Below are positions 46,223-54,205 of a DNA stretch of 64,000 nt, in pieces. The stretch spans positions 1-64,000 of the forward strand of contig JAHCBA010000014.1 of the NCBI GenBank assembly GCA_019634625.1, given 5' to 3'. The position numbers and the translations under genes are program-made. A model generated the notes under the pieces. The model ran no database searches. It saw nothing but the letters and a program-made list of their open reading frames with translations, and had not been told where the DNA came from. How positions within the stretch are numbered: the stretch's first letter is position 1; each line of letters opens with the position of its first letter. This DNA is from Verrucomicrobiia bacterium (GTDB lineage Bacteria; Verrucomicrobiota; Verrucomicrobiia; Limisphaerales; CAIMTB01).

Positions 46223-47688
46223 CTTCCCATCACCTCGCCCTCGATCTCGGCGCCGAAAGCGGCCGCCTCATCGCCGCCACCCTGGAAGGCGATCGACTGT
46301 CCCTCGAGGAAATCCACCGCTTCTCCACCGGCGCCACCCGTGAAGGCCACTCCCTCACCTGGGACATCCCCCGCATCTGGCAGGATGTCCAGACCGCCCT
46401 CACCCGCGCCGCCACCCTTGACCGCCCCTGGTCCTCCCTCGGCACCGATTCCTGGGGTGTCGATTACCTTCTCTTCCGCGCCGACGGCTCCATCGTCCAT
46501 CCCACCTTCCATTACCGCGATGCCCGCACCGCCCGCGGCGTCGCGGCCGCCCACGCCCGGATCCCCTGGACCGGGATCTTCGCCGAGACCGGCATCCAGT
46601 TCATGCCGCTCAACACCCTCTACCAGCTTGCCGCCGAAGCCCCCGACCGCCTCGCCCAGACAGACCGGCTCCTCCTCATCGGCGACGGCTTCAACCGCCT
46701 CCTCTCCGGCGTCGCCGTCGCCGAAGCCTCGCTCGCCAGCACCTCGATGCTCTACCGCCCCGCCGACGGTACCTGGTCCTCCCACCTCTGTTGCACCCTC
46801 CACCTGCCCCAATCAATCCTTCCTCCGATCGTCCCGTCCGGCACGCGCCTCGGCCCACTCCTCCCCGACCTCGCCTCCCGCGTCGGCCTCGCCGCCTCCC
46901 CACCCGAGGTGATCGCCTCCTGCTCTCACGACACCGCCGCCGCGGTTGTCGGCGTCCCTTCCGAAGGGGACGACTGGGCTTACCTCAGCTCGGGCACCTG
47001 GTCCCTCATGGGCGTCGAATGCCCAACCCCCGTCCTCACCGCCGCCGCCCGCGAACGGAACTTCACCAACGAGATCGGGTTCGGAAATACCGTTCGCCTC
47101 CTCAAGAACATCAGCGGACTCTGGCTCCTCCAGGAGTGCCGCCGCGCCTGGACCGAAGCCGGGCACCCCCACGACTACACCCAACTCGTCGCCCTCGCCG
47201 AAGCCGCCCCGCCTTTCCGCTCCCTCATCCGGCCCGATCATCCCTGCTTCCTCGCCCCGGACGGCATGCCGGACCGCATCGCCGCGTTCTGCCGCGACCG
47301 GGGCGAACCCGTCCCGGAGTCCCCCGGCGCCATGGTCCGCTGCATCCTCGAAAGCCTTGCCCTCCTCTACCGCCAGACCCGGGATCAGATCCAGGAGGTC
47401 ACCGGGCGCTCCCTCCAACGCCTCCATATCGTGGGTGGCGGCTCCCAAAACGCCCTCCTCAACCAGTTCACCGCCAGCGCCCTTGGCATTCCCGTTCACG
47501 CCGGACCCGTCGAGGCCACCGCCGCCGGCAACGTCCTGGTCCAGGCCTTCGCCCTCGGTCGCCTCCCCTCCCTCGCCAGCATGCGCGCCGTCGTCCGCCG
47601 TTCCTTCCCCGTCCAGGTCTTCCATCCAGAACCCGCCCACCCTTGGAACGCCGCCTACCACCGCTTCCAAACGCTTGGTGCCAATTAA
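46207..47688 (+). CDS. rhaB: Rhamnulokinase
   Basis: A 493-residue FGGY-family sugar kinase. ALDLGAESGRLIAA is the N-terminal phosphate loop with the AESGR signature of rhamnulokinases. GTDSWGVDYLL, PTFHYRDARTARG, HDTAAAVVGVP, LSSGTWSLMGVE and LHIVGGGSQNALLNQFTA follow in family order. It phosphorylates L-rhamnulose in the cytoplasm. The ATG at 46207 overlaps the upstream aldolase gene by 16 bases, so the two are coupled. Its stop codon lies within a sequence resembling the right half of the dispersed repeat (CAATTAACTTTTTGACG). Confidence 0.95.
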   Translation: MEAPLTSHHLALDLGAESGRLIAATLEGDRLSLEEIHRFSTGATREGHSLTWDIPRIWQDVQTALTRAATLDRPWSSLGTDSWGVDYLLFRADGSIVHPTFHYRDARTARGVAAAHARIPWTGIFAETGIQFMPLNTLYQLAAEAPDRLAQTDRLLLIGDGFNRLLSGVAVAEASLASTSMLYRPADGTWSSHLCCTLHLPQSILPPIVPSGTRLGPLLPDLASRVGLAASPPEVIASCSHDTAAAVVGVPSEGDDWAYLSSGTWSLMGVECPTPVLTAAARERNFTNEIGFGNTVRLLKNISGLWLLQECRRAWTEAGHPHDYTQLVALAEAAPPFRSLIRPDHPCFLAPDGMPDRIAAFCRDRGEPVPESPGAMVRCILESLALLYRQTRDQIQEVTGRSLQRLHIVGGGSQNALLNQFTASALGIPVHAGPVEATAAGNVLVQAFALGRLPSLASMRAVVRRSFPVQVFHPEPAHPWNAAYHRFQTLGAN

Positions 47689-47783
47689 CTTTTTGACGCT
47701 TCCCCCCCCCGTCGGCATCGTCGCCTGAGCGGCCGGGGCGACCCTGATCTCAGCGCCCACGGCTTGGATCGCGGTCCAAGGCA

Positions 47784-47795
47784 CACTTTTTTATG
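47784..47795 (+). promoter_or_regulatory. CACTTTTTTATG leader motif at the phosphofructokinase start
   Basis: This 12-mer ends in the ATG of the phosphofructokinase gene and recurs exactly at 24639-24650, 43-54 bases before the class I aldolase gene. Both genes are glycolytic. It could be a shared promoter or translation element, or coincidence; two instances cannot decide. Confidence 0.3.
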
Positions 47796-49070
47796 GCAGA
47801 ACTCACCGGAAACCTCTTGGTCGCCCAGTCGGGCGGCCCCACCTGCGCGATCAACGCCAGCATCGCCGGCGTCATCACCGAAGCGGGACGACACGAATTC
47901 ATCGAGGAGATCTACGGCGGCCTCAACGGCATCCTCGGCATCCTCAACGAGGACCTCATCGACCTCAACGACGAGCGCCAGAAAACCATCGAGGGCCTCA
48001 AGTCCACCCCGGCCGCCGCCCTCGGCACCTGCCGCTATAAGATCGACTTCAAGAAGAAGCCCGAAAAGGCCGCCCAGGACATGGACCGCCTGTTCGAGGT
48101 CTTCCAAGCCCACAACATCCGCTACTTCTTCTACGCCGGCGGCAACGATTCCCAGGATACCACCCACAAGATCCACGAGGAGGCCGTCCGCCGCGGCTAC
48201 GATCTCCGCGCCATCGGAGTCCCCAAAACCATCGACAACGATCTCCCCCACACCGATAGCTGCCCCGGCTATGGCTCCGCCGTGAAATACTGCGCCACCA
48301 CGGTCATGGAGGTCGGCCTCGATGTCGGCAGCATGGCCACCGACGACGGCTCCTGCTGCATCATCGAAGTCATGGGCCGTTCCGCCGGCTGGATCGCCGC
48401 CGGAACCGTCCTCGCCAAACGCGGCAACGCCGCCTTCCCGCCCCACATCATCCTCCTCCCCGAGATCCAGTATAACCTCGACGCCCTCGTCGAGCGTGTC
48501 CGCGAGACCATCGCCGCTCACAAGTTCTGCGTCATGGTCGTCGGCGAAGGAATCCGCAACGAAAAGGGCGAGGAAATCGGCGCCGATGCCTCCCGCCTCG
48601 ACGCCTTCGGTCATCCGGTCCTCGCCGGGGCCGCCGAGAAGCTCAAGGAACTCATCCAGGGCAAACTCAACACCAAGACCCGCACCATCCTCCTCGGCTA
48701 CGCCCAGCGCGCCGCCGCCCACTGCGCCAGTCTCACCGACATCTCCAACGCCTTCTCCTGCGGCGAAGCCGCCGTTCGTGCCGCCATCGACGGCAAAAGC
48801 GGCTTCATGGTCAAAATCGTCCGCCAAAAAGGCGATTCCGGCATCCGCTGGTTCTGCGACCTCCAGCCCCTCGCCGAAGTCGCCAACGTGGAACACTTCG
48901 TCCCCCGCGACTGGGTCTCCGAAGATGGATTCCTCCCCAATGAGCGCTTCGTCGAGTACGCCGCCCCTCTCATCGAGGGCGAAGTCCGCCCCCCCATGGA
49001 AGGCGGCCTGCCCCGCTTCGTCACCCTCGACCGCAATCCCGTCGAGAAGAAACTCCCCCCACGCTCCTGA
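47793..49070 (+). CDS. pfp: Pyrophosphate-dependent 6-phosphofructokinase
   Basis: A 425-residue phosphofructokinase. LVAQSGGPTCAINASIAG opens the nucleotide/PPi fold. FFYAGGNDSQDT has Asp where ATP-dependent enzymes have GDGS, which marks the PPi-type. The catalytic loop is VPKTIDNDLPHTDSCPGYG. It reversibly phosphorylates fructose 6-phosphate using pyrophosphate, saving ATP. Family: bacterial/plant-like PFP of intermediate length. No ribosome binding site is visible before the ATG at 47793, only a T-rich CACTTTTTT. It is followed convergently by a small zinc-ribbon gene. Confidence 0.93.
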   Translation: MAELTGNLLVAQSGGPTCAINASIAGVITEAGRHEFIEEIYGGLNGILGILNEDLIDLNDERQKTIEGLKSTPAAALGTCRYKIDFKKKPEKAAQDMDRLFEVFQAHNIRYFFYAGGNDSQDTTHKIHEEAVRRGYDLRAIGVPKTIDNDLPHTDSCPGYGSAVKYCATTVMEVGLDVGSMATDDGSCCIIEVMGRSAGWIAAGTVLAKRGNAAFPPHIILLPEIQYNLDALVERVRETIAAHKFCVMVVGEGIRNEKGEEIGADASRLDAFGHPVLAGAAEKLKELIQGKLNTKTRTILLGYAQRAAAHCASLTDISNAFSCGEAAVRAAIDGKSGFMVKIVRQKGDSGIRWFCDLQPLAEVANVEHFVPRDWVSEDGFLPNERFVEYAAPLIEGEVRPPMEGGLPRFVTLDRNPVEKKLPPRS

Positions 49071-49086
49071 ACCGGGCCCGGACCCC

Positions 49087-49428
49087 TTACCCCGCGGGCC
49101 GACGTACGCCGACGGCTCGCGGGGCCCGCTCCGAGACCGCATCCCCCACAGGAGTCAGGTAATGTCCCAACCGCTCCTCACACCGCCCGCACACTTCCCA
49201 CTCCACCTCGTCCTCGCCCCCGCTCCCGCCCTCGCCCTCGCCCTCGCCCTTCCGCAGGACCGACTCCGCCCATCGCCCGGGAAATCCCGGCGGCATCAGC
49301 CCCAACATGTAGTCGGACACCAACCCACGCTCCCGGAACGGGTTGAAACCGTTCCGCACCGCCGTGCGAACGGTCCGGAGTGCCAACCTCCGCGTCCCCT
49401 CCGTGGTGCAACAAATCGAGCACTTCAT
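49087..49428 (-). CDS. Small hypothetical protein with two Cys pairs
   Basis: 113 residues starting MKCSICCTTEGTRRLALRTVRTAV. Cys pairs CSIC (3-6) and CGRC (around residue 82) could bind one zinc. Between them is a Gly/Glu low-complexity run (KGEGEGEGGSGGEDE). GAGGTGG a few bases before the ATG at 49428 supports the start. No family recognised. The gene is convergent with pfp (16 bases apart) and divergent from the DUF1592 gene. An open frame by chance in GC-rich sequence remains possible. Confidence 0.5.
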   Translation of the reverse strand: MKCSICCTTEGTRRLALRTVRTAVRNGFNPFRERGLVSDYMLGLMPPGFPGRWAESVLRKGEGEGEGGSGGEDEVEWEVCGRCEERLGHYLTPVGDAVSERAPRAVGVRRPAG

Positions 49429-49592
49429 ACCACCACCTCGCTCCCGATTCCGGCCGGTCCGGTCGCCGTATCCCACGGGTCCTCCGCCGCTTCCGCGCCG
49501 CCAAGAGCCCTCCTCCCAACCGCCTCTGCCATGTCTATCACAACCTGCCCCCGCAGATCCATACGCCATTCGCCGTAGGCGCTCCCCTCTCC

Positions 49593-52040
49593 ATGTACCC
49601 AATCCGTCCCACCGGACGGCCCCGCGCCGCGAGCCCAACCGAGTTCAGCCGCCCATTCTCGGCGCCCGCCCCTCGCAACTCCGGCCCTGGCCCTGCCCCT
49701 CCCCTCACCCAAAAGCGCCCCATCCTCCCCTCACCCCCCGTCCTCGCCCTCCTCCTGGCTTTCCTCGCCCCCCTCGCCGCCGCAGCAGACCCCCTCGCCC
49801 TAGGCCGGCGCCTCTACCTCGATCGCTGCGCCTCCTGTCACGGCTCCGATGCCCAGGGTGTCCCCGGCAAATACGACCGCCCCCTCGAAGGCGACGAATC
49901 CCTCTCCCGCCTCACCCGCATCATCGACCGCACCATGCCGGACGACGACCCGGACGCCTGCGTCGGCGAGGACGCCGCAGCGGTCGCCCTGTACCTCTTC
50001 GAGTCCTTCTACTCGCCCGAAGCCCGCCAGCGGCGCCGCTCCGCCCGCATCGAACTCTCCCGCCTCACCAACCGCCAGTTCCTCACCACCGTCGCCGACC
50101 TCGCCGGCCGCTTCCATGGCGACGCCTTCCCGCCAACGACCTCCCCCGAGGCCGGCCTGCGCGGCGAGTACTTCCAGGGACGCGGCTTCAATCGCGATCG
50201 CCGCGTCTTCGAACGCCTCGATCCCAACGTCCACCTCGACTTCGGCCTCGACAGCCCGGACCCGGAACGGATCAACCCGGACGAGTTCGCCATCCGCTGG
50301 ACGGGTTCCGTCGTGGCCGCCGATACCGGCCTCCACGAGTTCGCCGTGGAAACCCCCAACGGCGCCCGACTCTGGATCAACGACCCCTCCACGCCGCTCA
50401 TCGACGCCGCCGTGGCCTCCGGCGGACTCCGCCGCCATACCGCCTCCCTCCGCCTCCTCGAAGGCCGCGCCTATCCCCTCCGCCTCGAACTCGTCCGCAA
50501 CCGCAACGAATCCGCGTCGGTCTCCCTCCTCTGGAAACCACCCCGCGGCACCCTCCAACCCATCCCCAACCACCGGCTCCTGCCCGCGTCCCGTCCCGTC
50601 ACCCTCGCCATCGCCACCCCCTTCCCGCCCGACGATGCCAGCGTCGGGTATGAACGCGGCGTCGCCATCTCCCGCGCCTGGGACGACGCCACCACCCAGG
50701 CCGCCCTCGAGGCGGCCGACCATGTCGTCGCCCACCTGGACACCTTCGCCCGCACCCGGCCCCAAAACGCCGACCGCCCGGACCGGATCCGCGCCTTCGC
50801 CGCCCAGTGGGTCGAGGCCGCCTTCCGACGCCCCCTCGATCCCGACGAACGCCAACGCACGGTCGATGCCCCTTTCCTCCGGGCTGCCAACCCCGAAGAC
50901 GCCATCCGCACCGTCGTCCTGCTCTCCCTCAAATCCCCTCACTTCCTCTACCTCGGCCTTCACGAAGACCCCTCGGATCCACACGCCGTCGCCGCCCGGC
51001 TCTCCTACGCGCTCTGGGATTCCCTCCCGGACCGCGCCCTCCTCGAAGCCGCCCGGCGCGGCGCCCTGGACAGCCGGGAACAGGTCCGAAGCCATGCTGG
51101 ACGGATGCTCCACGATCCCCGCACCCGCTCCAAACTCCGCCACGCCCTCCACCACTGGCTCGACCTCCATCACGGCCCCCACTTCTCGAAAGACCCCGAC
51201 CGCTTCCCCGGCTACTCCCCGGAACTCGAAGCCGATCTCCGCACCTCCCTCGACCTTTTCCTCGATGACGTCGTCTGGAACGGGTCGGGCAGTTTCCGCG
51301 ATCTCCTCCTCCGCCCGGACCTCTGGGTCAACGAACGCCTCGCCACGTTCTATAACCTCGAACCCCGACCCGGATCCGACTGGGTGAAAACCCGGGCCGC
51401 CAACGAACCGCGCTTCGGCGTCGTCACCCACCCCTACCTCCTCTCGGTCTTCTCCTACCCGCGCGACACCTCCCCCATCCACCGCGGCGTCTTCCTCGCC
51501 CGCAATGTCGTCGGACGCCCGCTCCGTTCACCCCCGATAGCCGTCGAGTTCAACGACGCCGCCTTCGATCCCGCCCTCTCCATGCGCGAAAAAGTCACCG
51601 AACTCACCCGCCCCGACGCCTGCTGGAGCTGCCATTCCATCATCAATCCCCTCGGCTTCGCCCTCGAACACTACGATGCCGTCGGCCGTTTCCGCACCGA
51701 GGAGGACGGGCGCCCCGTCGATGCCTCCTCGGAATTCCCCGGACCCGACGACCGCCCTGTCCGGTTCCAAGGCGCCCGCGACCTCGCCCGGTACGCCGCC
51801 GACAGCCACGCCGCCCAAACGGCCTTCGTCGAAATGCTGTTTCATCAGGTTGTCAAGCAACCGGCCCTTGCCTATGGTCCCGAAATCTTGACCCGGCTCC
51901 GAAACACCTTCGCCGACTCGCATTTCTCCGTCCCGCACCTGCTGGTCGAGATTGCCACGCTCGCTGCCTGGCCCGAAGTCAACGCCAGCGCCTCCCTCTC
52001 AACCCCAACGGCAACCCCAACCCACCCCCACACCCGATGA
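49593..52040 (+). CDS. DUF1592-family cytochrome-like protein (PA14/DUF1588/DUF1585 type)
   Basis: An 815-residue exported protein. The signal-like segment [18 protein letters not shown] lies at 48-65, followed by a cytochrome c domain (CASCH at 79-83). A DUF1587-like start ([19 protein letters not shown]), a PA14-like beta domain (about 190-330; [23 protein letters not shown]), and the DUF1592/DUF1588/DUF1585 region follow. That last region has a second CxxCH (CWSCH at 677-681, [27 protein letters not shown] cut here). The DUF1552 gene overlaps by four bases. Function unknown; the domain set resembles the PSCyt/DUF1553 protein at 1.2 kb in style. The ATG at 49593 leaves a long N-region, so the start is uncertain. 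Confidence 0.9.
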   Translation: MYPIRPTGRPRAASPTEFSRPFSAPAPRNSGPGPAPPLTQKRPILPSPPVLALLLAFLAPLAAAADPLALGRRLYLDRCASCHGSDAQGVPGKYDRPLEGDESLSRLTRIIDRTMPDDDPDACVGEDAAAVALYLFESFYSPEARQRRRSARIELSRLTNRQFLTTVADLAGRFHGDAFPPTTSPEAGLRGEYFQGRGFNRDRRVFERLDPNVHLDFGLDSPDPERINPDEFAIRWTGSVVAADTGLHEFAVETPNGARLWINDPSTPLIDAAVASGGLRRHTASLRLLEGRAYPLRLELVRNRNESASVSLLWKPPRGTLQPIPNHRLLPASRPVTLAIATPFPPDDASVGYERGVAISRAWDDATTQAALEAADHVVAHLDTFARTRPQNADRPDRIRAFAAQWVEAAFRRPLDPDERQRTVDAPFLRAANPEDAIRTVVLLSLKSPHFLYLGLHEDPSDPHAVAARLSYALWDSLPDRALLEAARRGALDSREQVRSHAGRMLHDPRTRSKLRHALHHWLDLHHGPHFSKDPDRFPGYSPELEADLRTSLDLFLDDVVWNGSGSFRDLLLRPDLWVNERLATFYNLEPRPGSDWVKTRAANEPRFGVVTHPYLLSVFSYPRDTSPIHRGVFLARNVVGRPLRSPPIAVEFNDAAFDPALSMREKVTELTRPDACWSCHSIINPLGFALEHYDAVGRFRTEEDGRPVDASSEFPGPDDRPVRFQGARDLARYAADSHAAQTAFVEMLFHQVVKQPALAYGPEILTRLRNTFADSHFSVPHLLVEIATLAAWPEVNASASLSTPTATPTHPHTR

Positions 52041-53362
52041 TGACGCCCCGCAGCCCTCTCGCCCGCCGACAGTTCCTCCGTCAGCTCGGCGTCTCCGCCG
52101 CCGCCCTCCCCTTCCTCACCGGCCTTCCCAGCCTCGGCCTCTCCACCGCCTCCGGCCCCAAACAGCGCCTCATCATCCTCTTCAGCCCCAACGGCACCAT
52201 CCCGCCCGAGTTCTGGCCCGACACCTCCGGCCCGGATTTCGCCCTCAAGTCGATCATGGAGCCCCTCGCCCCCTGGAAGGACCAACTCCTCGTCCTCCAG
52301 GGCCTCTGCAATCGCGTCCGTGGCGATGGCGACAACCACATGCGCGGCATGGCCTGCCTCCTGACCGGCATCGAACTCTTCCCCGGCAATATCCAGGGCG
52401 GTTCCGACACCCCCGCCGGCTGGCCCCGCGGCATCTCCATCGACCAGGAAATCGCCCGCCACCTCCAAAGCCGCCCCGAAACCCGCACCCGCTTTGGTTC
52501 CCTCGAATTCGGCGTTGGCGTCTCCGACCGTGCCGACCCCTGGACCCGCATGTCCTACGCCGGCCCCAACCAGCCCGTCGCCCCCATCTCCGACCCGTAC
52601 CAGATGTACCGCAAGCTCTACGGGCAGATCCGCGACCGCGAACATCTCCGCAGCGTCCTCGACGAGGTCCGCACCGACCTCGCCAAGGTCCGTAACCACG
52701 TCAGCCGCGAAGACCGGCACATGCTCGAACAGCACGAGTCCCTCGTCCGCCGCATGGAACGTGAAATCGACGACGCCCGCCGCCAACCCCTCCGCACCGA
52801 TCCCCCAGCCCTCGAAGGCGGCGTCGCCGACCAGAATGACAACGTCCCCCGCCTCTCCCGCATGCAGATTGACCTCCTGGTCAACAGCCTCGCCAACGAC
52901 ATGACCCGCGTGGCCACGCTCCAGTACACCAAGTCCGTCGGTCAGGCCCGCATGAACTGGCTCGATATCCGCGACGGCCATCACTCCCTCTCCCACGAAC
53001 CCGACAGCGACGCCGTCTCCCAGGACAAGCTGGTCCGCATCAACCGCTGGTTCTGCGAGGAACTCGCCTACCTCGTCGAACGTCTCCACACCACCCCCGA
53101 ACCCGGCGGCGAAGGTTCCCTCCTCGACCACACCCTCGTCGTCTGGACCAACGAGCTGGGCAAAGGCAATTCCCACACGCTCAACGATATTCCCTTCGTT
53201 CTCGTCGGAGGCGGCTTCGGATTCCCCATGGGCCAGGCCCTCCGCCTCAACCGCGTCCCCCATAACCGCTTCCTCCTCTCCCTCGCCCACGCGGTCGGGC
53301 ATCGCCTCGAAACCTTCGGCAATCCCACCCTCTGCGAAGGCGGCCCGCTGTCCCTCGGCTGA
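52037..53362 (+). CDS. DUF1552 (HXXSHH) family Tat-exported protein
   Basis: 441 residues starting with a twin-arginine signal ([19 protein letters not shown]). The body shows [17 protein letters not shown] near the N-terminus and [13 protein letters not shown] in the C-terminal half. The latter corresponds to the family's HxxSHH signature, here HSLSHE, with the last His replaced by Glu. [28 protein letters not shown] closes the domain. The start overlaps the DUF1592 stop (ATGA), so the two proteins are coupled. Like DUF1501, the role is unknown. Confidence 0.92.
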   Translation: MMTPRSPLARRQFLRQLGVSAAALPFLTGLPSLGLSTASGPKQRLIILFSPNGTIPPEFWPDTSGPDFALKSIMEPLAPWKDQLLVLQGLCNRVRGDGDNHMRGMACLLTGIELFPGNIQGGSDTPAGWPRGISIDQEIARHLQSRPETRTRFGSLEFGVGVSDRADPWTRMSYAGPNQPVAPISDPYQMYRKLYGQIRDREHLRSVLDEVRTDLAKVRNHVSREDRHMLEQHESLVRRMEREIDDARRQPLRTDPPALEGGVADQNDNVPRLSRMQIDLLVNSLANDMTRVATLQYTKSVGQARMNWLDIRDGHHSLSHEPDSDAVSQDKLVRINRWFCEELAYLVERLHTTPEPGGEGSLLDHTLVVWTNELGKGNSHTLNDIPFVLVGGGFGFPMGQALRLNRVPHNRFLLSLAHAVGHRLETFGNPTLCEGGPLSLG

Positions 53363-53380
53363 ACCCCTCTCCCATCCGCG

Positions 53381-54100
53381 TCAACGCCGCCGGTGCCAGG
53401 TCGCCTGACCGTACCGCTCGTCCATCAGGCGCTGCACCGTGCCCTCCACCGGAACCTCCCAAGGCTCCGTCGCGCCCCAGGCCCGCCGCAATGCCTCCTT
53501 CACCACCCCGGCCGGCACCCCGAGATTCGTCACGAACCCCGCGTGGTCCCGGCCCTCGCGGTACTCCGGCTGCTGCGATGGCATCCGCAGCAACCGCCCG
53601 ATCCGCGGCAGATCGAAGTCCAGCAGCAGGGTCCCGTGGAACAGCACCATCCGGCGACGCCGCCGTTGCGCGTTGCCGCTGAACTTCCTCCCGTCCACCA
53701 CCAGATCCGTGTGCCCGGCCACCGCCACCGGTCGCCCCAACACGGACTCCAGGGCCGCCCGCTGACGCTCCATCACCCACCGGTTCGTCCCCGTCACACT
53801 CGCCAGCTCCGGCTCCCCATCGATCGGCAGCACCAACGCATACGCCAGGCATCCCGGCCCCAGCACCACCGTGCCCCCCCCACTGACCCGCCTCAGGACC
53901 GGCACGCCCTCCCGCTCGCACGCCTCCACATCCACCTCCGCCGCCACGCGGTTCCCAAAGCCCACCACCACGTGCGTCCTGCCCGATGCGTGCAACCGCA
54001 ACACCCCCCTCCCCCCCCCTTCCTCGCACACCTCCAGCAGCGCCTCGTCCAGCGCCAGATCCCTTTCAGGCGATGATTCGCTGCAATCCAGCACCTTCAT
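53381..54100 (-). CDS. Lipoate--protein ligase family protein
   Basis: 239 residues. ERDLALDEALL, then RRVSGGGTVVLGPGCLAYAL for lipoyl-adenylate binding and GRKFSGNAQRRRR, which carries the Lys of lipoate ligases (LplA/LipM fold). HGTLLLDFD completes the core. The C-terminal accessory domain of E. coli LplA is absent, so it may be an amidotransferase (LipM/LipL-like) rather than a full ligase. It diverges from aceE, whose E2 partner needs lipoate, which fits. The ATG at 54100 is the only reasonable start. Confidence 0.9.
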   Translation of the reverse strand: MKVLDCSESSPERDLALDEALLEVCEEGGGRGVLRLHASGRTHVVVGFGNRVAAEVDVEACEREGVPVLRRVSGGGTVVLGPGCLAYALVLPIDGEPELASVTGTNRWVMERQRAALESVLGRPVAVAGHTDLVVDGRKFSGNAQRRRRRMVLFHGTLLLDFDLPRIGRLLRMPSQQPEYREGRDHAGFVTNLGVPAGVVKEALRRAWGATEPWEVPVEGTVQRLMDERYGQATWHRRR

Positions 54101-54205
54101 GCCACACCCGCCACCCGCTGACGGCCCATATTTGATTGGAGCAACCCACGCTTTTCCGTAGCGTTACCCGCCTTTCGGCCGCCCGCCGGCGGCCCCGTTT
54201 CTCTC

